From Prorocentrum cordatum (Eukaryota; Sar; Dinophyceae; Prorocentrales; Prorocentraceae): 64,000 nt of DNA. The notes beneath the pieces were generated by a model, which saw nothing but the letters and a program-made list of their open reading frames with translations, was not told the DNA's origin and did no database searches. A program made the translations under genes and the position numbers. The stretch is from NCBI GenBank assembly GCA_963575745.1, contig CAUYUJ010020560.1, positions 30,001 to 94,000 on the forward strand, read 5' to 3'. Below are positions 19,446-29,730 of the stretch, in pieces. Each line of letters opens with the position of its first letter. The first letter of the stretch is position 1.

Positions 19446-20175
19446 AGACCCAGGGCTGAGGGAAGGCTGGAGCAGTGCTCTGGTGGTCCTTCACCCGCCC
19501 AGCTCCGTCCCCTCCCCCTCTGGACCGATCTTGCGGGAAGCTGGCTTGTGGCAGCGCATCGCGCGTCGGCCGCCAGCCCAGGTGCCGGCCCGGGCGTTCG
19601 GTTCGAGCGCCGGCCCGGGTGCCTGAATCGGCCCGGAAGGGGTTCCCGGGCGCCGGGAGCAGAAAATCAATATTTTCGAAAGAAAAATATGTCTTGGAGT
19701 GGCCTTTTTTCGGCAACGCCTCGGAATTCAATTTTCCTGCGCCGGCCGGCGCCGGAACCGGCCGGGCGCTGGCCCGTGTGCTGTGCCCAGGCGTTCGGGC
19801 TCGAGGCGCAGGACCGGGTGCCGGATAGCGGGCCCGAAAGGGGTTCCCGCGCGGGGAGCAGCAAACATCAATATTTTTCGAAAGAAAATATATGTCTTGG
19901 GTGGCCTTTTTTCGGCACCGCCTCGGAATTCAATTTTCCGGCGCCCGGCCTTGGCGCCGGAACCGGCCCGGGCGCTGGCCCGGGTGGCTGGCACGGGGCG
20001 TTTGGCCGAGCGCCGGCCCTCCCTGGTGGCAAGAAGCGGCCCGGAAGGGTTTCCCGGGCGCCGGGAGCAGAAAATCAATATTTTCGAAAGAAAAATATGT
20101 CTTGGAGTGGCCTTTTTTCGGCACCGCCTCGGAATTCAATTTTCCGGCGCCGGCCGGCGCCGGAACCGGCCCAGG
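19446..20175 (+). repeat. ~200-bp tandem repeat with AT core and GC palindrome, block 1
   Basis: A leader of about 170 bp is followed by three units about 200 bp apart. Each unit has GGGAGCAGAAAATCAATATT, then an ATATTTTC-GAAA-GAAAAATAT foldback, then CCGGCGCCGGCCGGCGCCGG. Block 2 lies at 22,375-23,120 with the same leader and three units. Confidence 0.9.
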
Positions 20176-20945
20176 CTGCCGTGCTCCTGTGTGGTCAGCC
20201 GTGCTCCTGAGGCGTCTACGGTGCTCTTTTGGGGTCTGCCGTACTCATTTGGGGTCTGCCGTGCTCCTGTGGTCGGCCGTGCTCATTTGGGGTCCGCCGC
20301 GCGCCTGTGAGATCTGCCGTGCTCCTGTTGGGGAAACGCCAGCGGCGTTCGGGGTACAACAAAAAGGCGCGTTTATGTTGTACCCGCGCGCGGTCTGCCG
20401 TGCTCCTGTGGGTTCCGCCGTGCTCCTGTGGCGTCTGCCGTGCTCCTGTGGCGTCTGCCGTGTTCCTGTGTGGTCTGCCGTGCTCCTTTGTGGTCTGCCG
20501 TGCTCCTGTGGAGTCTGCCGTGCTCCTGTGTGGTCTGCCGTGCTCTTGTGGTCTGCCGTGCTCATTTGGGATTTGCCGTGCTCCTGTGGGGTCTGCCGTA
20601 CTCCTGTGTGGTCTGCCGTGCTCCGGTGGTCTGCCGTGCTCCTTTGGGGTCTGCCTTGCTACTGTGGGGTCTGCCGTGCTCCTGTGTGGTCTGCCGTGCT
20701 CCTGTGGGTTGCCTTGCTCCTGTGTGGTCTGCCGTGCTCCTTTTGGGTCTGCTCTGCCGTGCGCCTGTGGGGTCTGCCGTGCTCCTGTGGGGTCTGCCGT
20801 GCTCTTGTGGGGTCTGCCGTGCTCTTGTGTGGTCTGCCGTGCTCCTTTGTGGTCTGCCGTGCTCCTGTGTGGTCTGCCGTGCTCCTGTTGGTCTGCCGTG
20901 CTCTTCTGTGGTCTGCCGTGCTCCTATGGGGTCTGCCGTTGTTCG
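20176..20945 (+). repeat. R20 array, plus orientation, with island
   Basis: About 37 R20 units, interrupted at 20,327-20,394 by the dual-hairpin island. The array order closely matches 23,121-23,908, indicating duplication of the whole block. Confidence 0.95.
20327..20394 (+). repeat. Conserved dual-hairpin island, copy 2
   Basis: GGGGAAACGCCAGCGGCGTT is followed by GGGGTACAAC, a short centre and GTTGTACCC. The sequence is practically identical to 23,273-23,340. Confidence 0.85.
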
Positions 20946-21725
20946 GCCGTCTTGAGGGCACTCTTAGGGCATAGTCTGCCGTGCTCCTCGTCTTGGTCTG
21001 CCGTGCTCCTCGTCTTGGTCATCCTTTCCGTCGTCTTGCTTTCGCTCTTGGTGCCTGGTCTGCCGTGCTCCTCGTCTTGGTCTGCCGTGCTCCTCTCGGT
21101 TCCTAAGCCTGGTCTGCCGTGCTCCTCGTCTTGGTCTGCCGTGCTCCTCTCGGTTCCTACGCGCGGTCTGCCGTGCTCCTGTGGGGCGCACGGCAGACCA
21201 CAGGAGCACGGCAGACCACACAGGAGCACGGCAGACCACACCTCGATTTTTTGAGGATGTCTCGAGCGAAATGGCCGTGGTCTGCCGTGCTCCACACAGG
21301 AGCACGGCAGACCACCTGCTCATTTTCTGAGGACGTCCCGAGCGAAAACGTAATTTTTAACATAAGAGGTTCTAAAACACCTCTGTCGGCATCTCATTTT
21401 TTCGAGGATGTCTCGAGCGAAACGCTCATTTTTCATGCATAACAAAAATTTTTGATATTTTTCAACATCCCGATTTTTTTGAGGATGTCTCGAGCGAAAC
21501 CGTCATTTTTAACATAAGACGTCTTAAACGATAGCCTCCAACACCTCGATTGTTCGAGGATGTCTCGAGCGAAATGGCCATTTTGGGGAATCCGCCAACG
21601 AAAACCTGACCGGACAAGAACGGGAAGCGCCGTTTTTTATCCACCACGTGCGTCAGAGACCGTATTGGCGAGAACGTCAGAGAAACCCATAAACGCAACA
21701 GAACAGACTAAATGATGGCCTGCCG
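20946..21725 (+). repeat. Module M (copy 1), orientation-switch hairpin and KW cluster
   Basis: The module carries TTGAGGGCACTCTTAGGGCA, several CTGCCGTGCTCCTCGTCTTG repeats and a CTCTCGGTTCCTACGCGCGG end. At 21,165-21,217 R20 flips orientation, giving exact 19-bp inverted arms. Four KW motifs follow between 21,250 and 21,580, then the start of an S2 copy to 21,725. Confidence 0.8.
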
Positions 21726-21967
21726 CGTTCCGCCGGCCCAAGACGGCCCAAGAGGCCCCCAAGATCGCTTTAAGATCGCCCAAGAGGCCTTCAAGATGGC
21801 CCCGAAACGGCCCAAGAAGTCCCCAAGACGGTCCCAAGAGGGCCCTAACACGGCGCAAGAGGCCTCCAAGACGCCCAAGATGTCTTCCAAGACGGCCAAG
21901 ATGGCCACCAAGACGGCTAAGATGGCTCCAAGAGGGCCCCAAGACGGCCCAAGAGGCCTCGAAGACG
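21726..21967 (+). repeat. CCAAGAGGCC/CCAAGACGG degenerate array
   Basis: Runs of GGCCCAAGA, GGCCTCCAAGA and GGCCAAGATGG recur with irregular spacing. This is the complement of the GGGCCTCTTGGG tracts. The open frame with KDGPRG-like peptides is repeat-derived. Confidence 0.75.
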
Positions 21968-22374
21968 GTCTGCCGTGCTCCTGTGGTCTGCCGTGCTCCT
22001 TTGGGGTCTGCCGTGCTCCTGTGGAGTTTGCCGTGCGAACGTGTGGTCTGCCGTGTTCCTGTGTGGTCTGGCGTGCTCCTGTATGGTCTGCCGTGCTCTT
22101 GTGTGGTTTGCCGTGCTCCAGTGTGGTCTGCCGTGCTCCCGTGGGGTCTGCCGTGTCCTGTGTGGTCTGCCGTGCTCCTGTGTGGTCTGCCGTGCTCCTG
22201 TGTGGTCTGCCGTGCTCCTTCTTGGTCTGCCGTGCTCATGTGCGGTCTGCCGTGCTCCTGTGCGGTCTGCCGTGCGAACGTGTGGACTGCCGTGCTCATT
22301 TGGGGTCTGCCTTGCTCCTTTTTGGTTTGCCGCGTTCCTGTGTGGTCTGCCGTGCTCCTGTGTGGTCAGCAGAC
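21968..22374 (+). repeat. R20 array, plus orientation
   Basis: About 20 units. The order of variant units (for example the GTGCGAACGTGTGG unit) parallels 19,060-19,445, so this is a duplicate of that array. Confidence 0.95.
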
Positions 22375-23120
22375 CCAGGGCTGAGGGAAGGCTGGAGCAG
22401 TGCTCTGGTGGTCCTTCACCCGCCCAGCTCCGTCCCCTCCCACTCTGGACCGATCTTGCGGGAAGCTGGCTTGTGGCAGCGCATCGCGCGTCGGCCGCCA
22501 GCCCAGGTGCCGGCCCGGGCGTTCGGTTCGAGCGCCGGCCTGGGTGCCGGAATCGGCCCGGAAGGGTTCCAGGGCGCCGGGAGCAGAAAATCAATATTTT
22601 CGAAAGAAAAATATGTCTTGGAGTGGCCTTTTTCCCGCACCGCCTCGGAATTCAATTTTCCGGCGCCGGCCGGCGCCGGAACCGGCCCGGGCGCTGGCCC
22701 GGGTGCTGGCCCAGGCGTTAGGCTCGAGCGCCGGCCCCCGGGTGCCGGAAGCGGCCGATGGGGTTCCCTGGCGCCTTGAGCAGAAAATCCAATATTTTCC
22801 AAAGAAAAATATGTCTTGGAGTGGCCTTTTTTCGGCCCGGCCTCGGAAATCAATTAATTACCGGCGCCGCCGGCGCCGGAACCACCTGGCCCGGGCGCTG
22901 GACCGGCTGCTGCCCAGGCGTTTGGCTCGAGCGCACGTCCCGGGGGCCAAAAGCGGCCCGAGAAGGGGTTCCCGGGCGCCGGGAGCAGAAAATCTAATAT
23001 TTTCGCGGGGCGGGAAAGAAAAATATTAATGTTCTTGGAGTGGCCATTAATTTCGGCACCGCCTCGGAATTCAATTATCCGGCGCCCGGCCGGCGCCGGC
23101 CGGCGCCGGAACCGGCCCAG
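22375..23120 (+). repeat. ~200-bp AT/GC tandem repeat, block 2
   Basis: Same leader and three AT-core/GC-palindrome units as block 1, at about 22,580, 22,778 and 22,982, with small insertions such as the GGGGCGG before GAAAGAAAAATATT in the last unit. Confidence 0.9.
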
Positions 23121-23908
23121 GCTGCCGTGCTCCTGTGTGGTCAGCCGTGCTCCTGAGGCGTCTACGGTGCTCTTTTGGGGTCTGCCGTACTCATTTGGGG
23201 ACTGCCGTGCTCCTGTGGTCGGCCGTGCTCATTTGGGGTCTGCCGCGCGCCTGTGAGATCTGCCGTGCTCCTGTTGGGGAAACGCCAGCGGCGTTCGGGG
23301 TACAACAAAAAGGCGCGTTTATGTTGTACCCGCGCGCGGTCTGCCGTGCTCCTGTGGTTCCGCCGTGCTCCTGTGGCGTCTGCCGTGCTCCTGTGGCGTC
23401 TGCCGGGCTCCTGTGTGGTCTGCCGTGCTCCTTTGTGGTCTGCCGTGCTCCTGTGGAGTCTGCCGTGCTCCTGTGTGGTCTGCCGTGCTCTTGTGGTCTG
23501 CCGTGCTCATTTGGGATTTGCCGTGCTCATGTGGGGTCTGCCGTACTCCTGTGTGGTCTGCCGTGCTCTCCGGTGGTCTGCCGTGCTCCTTTGGGGTCTG
23601 CCTTGCTACTGTGAGGTCTGCCGTGCTCCTGTGTGGTCTGCCGTGCTCCTGTGGTTTGCCTTGCTCCTGTGTGGTCTGCCGTGCTCCTTTTGGGTCTGCT
23701 CTGCCGTGCTCCCGTGGGGTCTGCCGTGCTCCTGTGGGGTCTGCCGTGCTCTTGTGGGGTCTGCCGTGCTCTTGTGTGGTCTGCCGTGCTCCCGTGGAGT
23801 CTGCCGTGCTCCTGTGTGGCCTGCCGTGCTCTTGTGTGGTCTGCCGTGCTCCTGTGTGGTCTGCCGTGCTCTTCTGTGGTCTGCCGTGCTCCTATGGGGT
23901 CTGCCGTT
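23121..23908 (+). repeat. R20 array, plus orientation, with island
   Basis: About 39 units, with the dual-hairpin island at 23,273-23,340. It is a near-copy of 20,176-20,945. Confidence 0.95.
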
Positions 23909-24964
23909 GTTCGGCCGTCTTGAGGGCACTCTTAGGGCATAGTCTGCCGTGCTCCTCGTCTTGGTCTTCCGTGCTCCTCGTCTTGGTCATCCTTTCCGTC
24001 GTCTTGAGGGCGCTCTTGGTGCCTGGTCTGCCGTGCTCCTCGTCTTGGTCTGCCGTGCTCCTCTCGGTTCCTAACCTGGTCTGCCGTGCTCCTCGTCTTG
24101 GTCTGCCGTGCTCCTCTCGGTTCCTACGCGCGGTCTGCCGTGCTCCTGTGGGGAGCACGGCAGACCACAGGAGCACGGCAGACCACACAGGAGCACGGCA
24201 GACCACACCACGATTTTTTGAGGATGTCGCGAGCGAAATGGCCGTGGTCTGGCCGTGCTCCTCTCGGTTCCTACGCGCGGTCTGCCGTGCTCCTGTGGGG
24301 AGCACGGCAGACCACAGGAGCACGGCAGACCACACAGGAGCACGGCAGACCACACCTCGATTTTTTCAGGATGTCTCGAGCGAAATGGCCATGGTCTGCC
24401 GTGGGAGCACGGCAGACCACAGGAGCACGGCAGACCACACAGGAGCACGGCAGACCACACCTCGATTTTTTGAGGATGTCTCGAGCGAAATGGCCGTGGT
24501 CTGGCCGTGCTCCTCTCGGTTCCTACGCGCGGTCTGCCGTGCTCCTGTGGGGAGCACGGCAGACCACAGGAGCAAGGCAGACCACACAGGAGCACGGCAG
24601 ACCACACCTCGATTTTTGGAGGATGTCTCGAGCGAAATGGCCGTGGTCTGCCGTGCTCCACACGGGAGCACGGCAGACCACCTGCTCATTTTCTGAGGAC
24701 GCCCCGAGCGAAAACGTCTTTTTTGACATAAAAGGTTCTAAAACACCTCTGTCGGCATCTCATTTTTTCGAGGATGTCTCGAGCGAAACGCTCATTTTTC
24801 ATGCAAAACAAAAATTTTTGATATTTTTCAACATCCCGATTTTTTGAGGATGTCTCGAGCGAAACCGTCATTTTTGACATAAGACGTCTTAAACGATAGC
24901 CTCCAACACCTCGATTTTTCGAGGATGTCTCGAGCGAAATGGCCATTTTGGGGAATCCGCCAAC
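23909..24964 (+). repeat. Module M (copy 2) with tandem orientation-switch hairpins and KW motifs
   Basis: After the TTCGGCCGTCTTGAGGGCAC block come four close repeats of an R20 inversion hairpin plus a KW motif. The first has exact 19-bp arms at 24,132-24,150 and 24,166-24,184. Others lie near 24,280, 24,400 and 24,530. Three further KW motifs in T-rich DNA follow to 24,930. Confidence 0.8.
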
Positions 24965-25350
24965 GAATCATCCCGTGCGGCGCGGCAACCCATAGAGTTA
25001 AAGATATATATATATATATATATATATTTACTCAAGGATTCAGCCAGAACGTCCCGCTTGCTTCTCGTACCTCGAAGACGCTTCCCGTCAATCCCGGTGC
25101 GGCGCGCAACCCATAGATATAAAGATATATATATATATATATATATTTACTCAAGGATTCAGCCAGAACGTCCCGCTTGCTTCTCGTACCTCGAAGACGC
25201 TTCCCGTCATCCGTTAACGAAAAATCCCGTGCAGCGCGGCAACCCATATAGTTAAAGAAAAGATATATTTACTCAAGGATTCAGCCAGAACGTCCCGCTT
25301 GCTTGTCGTACCTCGAAGACGCTTCCCGTCATCCGCCAACGAGTTTCGGG
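24965..25350 (+). repeat. ~120-bp tandem repeat containing (AT)n, block 1
   Basis: Three units each have GCGCGGCAACCCATA, (AT)n, TTTACTCAAGGATTCAGCCA, GAACGTCCCGCTTGCTTCTC and GTACCTCGAAGACGCTTCCC. The (AT)n length differs between units. Block 2 is at 29,225-29,720 and a partial unit is at 28,805-28,870. Confidence 0.9.
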
Positions 25351-25775
25351 ATGGAGCCCGTACCCCTTAGTTAGAGAACCGCCAACGAGTTTCGGGATGG
25401 AGCCCGTACCCCTTAGTTAGAGAATCTCTCTCCCTCTCTATCTCTCTATGTCTCTCTCTTTCTCTGGCTTTAAGCCCCCAAAGCTTCAGCTTCAGCACGG
25501 CAGACCAGAACAGCAGACCCGCACGGCAGACCAGCACAACACACCGACACGGCAGACGAGCACGGCAGTCCGGCACGGCAGACCAGCACGGCAGACCAGC
25601 ACGGCAGCCCATAGGAACATAGCAGACCAGATCATGTCATTGACGCTGCTGTTGTTGGTGATGATCATGTTGCTGCTGATGGTGATGGTGATGCGTACGA
25701 TGATGATAATGATGATGATGAGGAGGAGGAGGATGATGATGATGAGTATGAGTATGAGTATGGTGATGATGATGG

Positions 25776-25827
<52 letters not shown>

Positions 25828-26160
25828 CTTCTCGGGGTGTGCTTGGGAGATGTTGGGGTCCTCTGGAGAGCCTTTGGACTAGCAGTTTAAATCTGCGTAG
25901 CCGTTGTAACCCGACTCTCGTTTTCTTCATCGGTCTGACCGGTTTATCAGCTTACACGGCACAGCGCAGCAACACGACAGACGGCAGCAGCACGGCAGAC
26001 CAGGAAGGCAGACCACAGGAGCACGGCAGACCAGAACGGCAGACCAGAACGGCAGACCGCAGGAGCACGGCAGAGCAGCACAGCTGACCACAGGAGAACG
26101 GCAGACCAGCACAGCGTTGTTGCAGCAGACGGTGCTGATACACTCTTAATTTATTGAACA
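25351..26160 (+). repeat. TC, GCACGGCAGACCA and GAT short-repeat tract
   Basis: A duplicated GAGTTTCGGGATGGAGCCCG segment and a TC run end at about 25,470. At 25,495-25,630 and 25,955-26,120 the R20 core reappears with a 13-15-bp period (GCACGGCAGACCA). Between them lies a long (GAT)n run at 25,655-25,830, which yields poly-Met and poly-His frames. Confidence 0.85.
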
Positions 26161-26629
26161 CGTCCCCAGCGAAATCGTCATGGTCGGCCGTATTGAGGGC
26201 ACTCTGCGGGTCATCTTTGGGCCGATTTTGTTTTTGGGGGGCCGTACTGATGCCCTCAAAAACGATTCCAAGACGACGTTAGACTCATTGTTTGTTTGAT
26301 GATTGTTCGGCCGTCTTGAGGGCACTCTTAGGGCATAGTCTGCCGTGCTCCTCGTCTTGGTCTGCCGTGCTCCTCGTCTTGGTCATCCTTTCCGTCGTCT
26401 TGAGGGCGCTCTTGGTGCCTGGTCTGCCGTGCTCCTCGTCTTGGTCTGCCGTGCTCCTCTCGGTTTCAGTGCCTGGTCTGCCGTGCTCCTCGTCTTGGTC
26501 TGCCGTGCTCCTCTCGGTTCCTGCGCGCGGTCTGCCGTGCTCCTGTGTGGAGCACGGCAGACACGGAGCACGGCAGACCACACCTCGATTTTTGGAGGAT
26601 GTCTCGAGCGAAATGGCCATTTTGGGGAA
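26161..26629 (+). repeat. Module M (copy 3), hairpin and KW motif
   Basis: A degenerate TCGGCCGTATTGAGGGCAC block at 26,183 precedes the full module at 26,305-26,540. A shortened R20 inversion at 26,527-26,580 and a KW motif at 26,597 follow. Confidence 0.8.
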
Positions 26630-27190
26630 CCTGACCGGACAAGAACGGGAAGCGCCGTTTTTTATCCACCACGTGCGTCAGAGACCGTATTGGCGAGAAC
26701 GTCAGAGAAACCCATAAACGCAACAGAACAGACTAAATGATGGCCTGCCGCGCTGGTCTGTCGAGGTAGTCTGCTGCCCTGGCCACATCATGGTGTCGAC
26801 ACCGTGCTTTTCTCTCGGCAAACGCGGGCCCTCACCCGTTGTCGCCCAGCCTACTTGTTCTGTTCCAGCCTGTCTTGTCTTTTGTTTGTCCGTCGTCGTC
26901 GTCGCGTGCCTTTCCTTTGTCGTGGTCGTCGTTTTCATTATAATCGTCCGCTGTTGCCGTTCTCGCTGTCGCCGTCGTTATCATTTTATGATTGCGGTCG
27001 TTTTTCTGATTGTTTTTTGTTGTTGGATTCCGTGTTCGGTTGGTTTTTGTGTTATGTTTGTGGTCGTTTTCTGTCATCGTTTTTTGTCGTAATTTTCGAG
27101 ATCGTCATTGACGAAGACGACGACGAAGACGACGACGACGACGACGACGACACGACGACGACGACGACGACTACGACGACGAGGAGGACC
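26630..27190 (+). repeat. Segmental duplication S2, copy 2, ending in (GAC)n
   Basis: Nearly identical to 18,429-18,945, about 8.2 kb upstream. The terminal GACGACGACGA run is longer here (27,108-27,185). Confidence 0.88.
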
Positions 27191-27513
27191 CGTGCCGGCT
27201 GGCTCGGGGTGCCCGCGTCCCTCTGCTGCCGCAGGCCGCCGCCAGCGAGTTCCGAAGTGCGGGCCCGTACCCCTTAGTTAGAGAAAATGAAGCCCCAGAA
27301 CCAACGGTGCACGCCGGAGGCGCTTCCCGTCATCCTCGAGTTCGTCTGGAGGCCGTCTCGAGGCCGTCCTGAGGACATCCTGGGCCGTCCTGGCGGCACC
27401 GTGGGTCGTCTTGGGGGCCGGGGGCTCTTGGGGGTCTCTTGGGGCGCTTTGGGGGTCCTCTGGGGGGCCTTCGGGGTTTCTCTTGGGCCGTTCGGAGGCC
27501 CTCCGCGAGCGTG
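27191..27513 (+). other. Short unique stretch and GGGGGCCTTCGGGG tract
   Basis: The first ~200 bp show nothing recognisable. From 27,390 a GGGGGTCTCTTGGGGCGC tract like that in S1 leads into the next R20 array. Confidence 0.5.
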
Positions 27514-28808
27514 CGGTCTGCCGTGCGAACGTGTGGACTGCCGTGCTCATTTGGGGTCTGCCTTGCTCCTTTGTGGTTTGCCGCGCTCCTGTGTGGTCTG
27601 CCGTGCTCCTGTGTGGTCAGCCGTGCTCCTGAGGCGTCTACGGTGCTCTTTGGGGTCTGCCGTACTCATTTGGGGTCTGCCGTGCTCCTGTGGTCGGCCG
27701 TGCTCATTTGGGGTCTGCCGCGCGCCTGTGAGATCTGCCGTGCTCCTGTGGGGGAAACGCCAGCGGCGTTCGGGGTACAACAAAAAGGCGCGTTTATGTT
27801 GTACCCGCGCGCGGTCTGCCGTGCTCCTGTGGGTTCCGCCGTGCTCCTGTGGCGTCTGCCGTGCTCCTGTGGCGTTTTTGGGCTCCTGTGTGGTCTGCCG
27901 TGCTCCTTTGTGGTCTGCCGTGCTCCTGTGGAGTCTGCCGTGCTCCTGTGTGGTCTGCCGTGCTCTTGTGGTCTGCCGTGCTCATTTGGGATTTGCCGTG
28001 CTCATGTGGGGTCTGCCGTACTCCTGTGTGGTCTGCCGTGCTCCGGTGGTCTGCCGTGCTCCTTTGGGGTCTGCCTTGCTACTGTGGGGTCTGCCGTGCT
28101 CCTGTGTGGTCTGCCGTGCTCCTGTGGTTTGCCTTGCTCCTGTGTGGTCTGCCGTGCTCCTTTTGGGTCTGCTCTGCCGTGCTCCTGTGGGGTGCTGCCG
28201 TGCTCCTGTGTCTGCCGTGCTCCTGTGTGGTCTGCCGTGCTCCTTTGTGGTCTGCCGTGCTCCTGTGTGGTCTGCCGTGCTCCTGTGTGGCCTGCCGTGC
28301 TCTTGTGTGGTCTGCCTATGGGGTCTGCCGTGCTCCTGTGGGGTCTGCCGTGCTCATGTGTGGTCTGCCGTGCTCCTGCGCGGTCTGCCGTGCTCCTGTG
28401 GCGTCTGCCGTGCTCCTGTGTGGTCTGCCGTGCTCCTGTGGTCTGCCGTGCTCATTTGGGGTTTCCCGCCAGCTTGTGGGGTCTGCCGTGCTCCTGTGGG
28501 GGAAACGCCAGCGGCGTTCGGGGTACAAGAAAAGGCGCGTTTATGTTGTACCTGTGCGCGGTCTGCCGTGCTCCTGTGGGGATTGCCGTGCTCCTGTGTG
28601 GTCTGCCGTGCTCCTGTGTGGTTTGCCGTGCTTCTGTGGTCTGCCGTGCTCCTTTGTGGTTTGCCGTGCTCCTGTGGGGTCTGCCGTGCTCCTGTGGGGT
28701 CTGCCGTGCTCCTGTGAGGTCTGCGGTGCTCTTGTGTGGTCTGCAGTGCTTCTGTGTCTGCCGTGCTCATTTGGGATCTGCCGTGCTCGTGTGGTGTCTG
28801 CCGTGCTC
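27514..28808 (+). repeat. Largest R20 array, plus orientation, two islands
   Basis: About 60 units over 1.3 kb, with dual-hairpin islands at 27,751-27,814 and 28,498-28,560. Frames of 476 and 487 codons cross it; both are stop-free repeat translations running beyond the array and have no protein character apart from the 20-residue period. Confidence 0.95.
27751..27814 (+). repeat. Conserved dual-hairpin island, copy 4
   Basis: Same arms as the other copies: AACGCC/GGCGTT and GGGTACAAC/GTTGTACCC. Copy 3 lies at 23,273-23,340 and copy 5, slightly changed, at 28,498-28,560. Confidence 0.85.
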
Positions 28809-29224
28809 AACCCATATAGTTAAAGAAAAGATATATTTACTCAAGGATTCAGCCAGAACGTCCCGCTTGTTCGGCCGTCTTGAGGGCACTCTTAGGGCAT
28901 AGTCTGCCGTGCTCCTCGTCTTGGTCTGCCGTGCTCCTCGTCTTGGTCATCCTTTCCGTCGTCTTGAGGGCGCTCTTGGTGCCTGGTCTGCCGTGCTCCT
29001 CGTCTTGGTCTGCCGTGCTCCTCTCGGTTTCAGTGCCTGGTCTGCCGTGCTCCTCGTCTTGGTCTGCCGTGCTCCTCTCGGTTCCTGCGCGCGGTCTGCC
29101 GTGCTCCTGTGGGGAGCACGGCAGACCACAGGAGCACGGCAGACCACACAGGAGCACGGCAGACCACACCTCGATTTTAGGAGGATGTCTCGAGCGAAAT
29201 GGCCATTTTGGGGAATCCGCCAAC
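28809..29224 (+). repeat. Module M (copy 4), hairpin and KW motif
   Basis: A partial (AT)n-type unit at 28,805-28,870 is followed by TTCGGCCGTCTTGAGGGCAC at 28,869, the CTCCTCGTCTTG repeats, an exact 19-bp-arm R20 inversion near 29,094-29,146 and a KW motif near 29,182. Confidence 0.85.
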
Positions 29225-29730
29225 GAAAAATCCCGTGCGGCGCGGCAACCCATATAGTTAAAGATATATATATATATATATATATATATTTACTCAAGGA
29301 TTCAGCCAGAACGTCCCGCTTGCTTCTCGTACCTCGAAGACGCTTCCCGTCATCCGCCAACGAAAAATCCCGTGCAGCGCGGCAACCCATAGATATAAAG
29401 ATATATATATATATATTTACTCAAGGATTCAGCCAGAACGTCCCGCTTGCTTCTCGTACCTCGAAGACGCTTCCCGTCATCCCGTGCAGCGCGGCAACCC
29501 ATATAGTTAAAGATATATATATATATATATATATACTCAAGGATTCAGCCAGAACGTCCCGCTTGCTTCTCGTACCTCGAAGACGCTTCCCGTCATCCGC
29601 TAAGCCTGTATACCGTGCGCCCCGCCACCCCCTATAGTTAAGAGGTCTCTTACTGATATGAGGAGGATTCAGCCAAAACGTCCAGCTCGCTTCTCGTTCC
29701 TCGAAGACGCTTCCCGTCATCCGCCGACGC
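29225..29730 (+). repeat. ~120-bp tandem repeat containing (AT)n, block 2
   Basis: Four units follow the same plan as block 1. The last, at about 29,600-29,720, has lost its (AT)n and is more diverged. Confidence 0.88.

Noticed and set aside
27287-28902. Open frames of 476 and 487 codons with Cys/Leu/Val-rich 20-residue repeats
   Set aside because: They are translations of the R20 minisatellite, which has no stop in any frame; the same peptide appears in all arrays and frames, and the opposite strand is open too.
17700-29200. GCGAAATGGCCATTTTGGGG strings as spliced-leader relics
   Set aside because: They share only CCATTTTGG with the leader, lack CCGTAG and CTCAAG, and belong to the KW module.
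29250-29560. (AT)n patches as telomere or replication origin
   Set aside because: No TTTAGGG-type repeat is present and AT richness alone is no evidence; recorded only as a tandem repeat.
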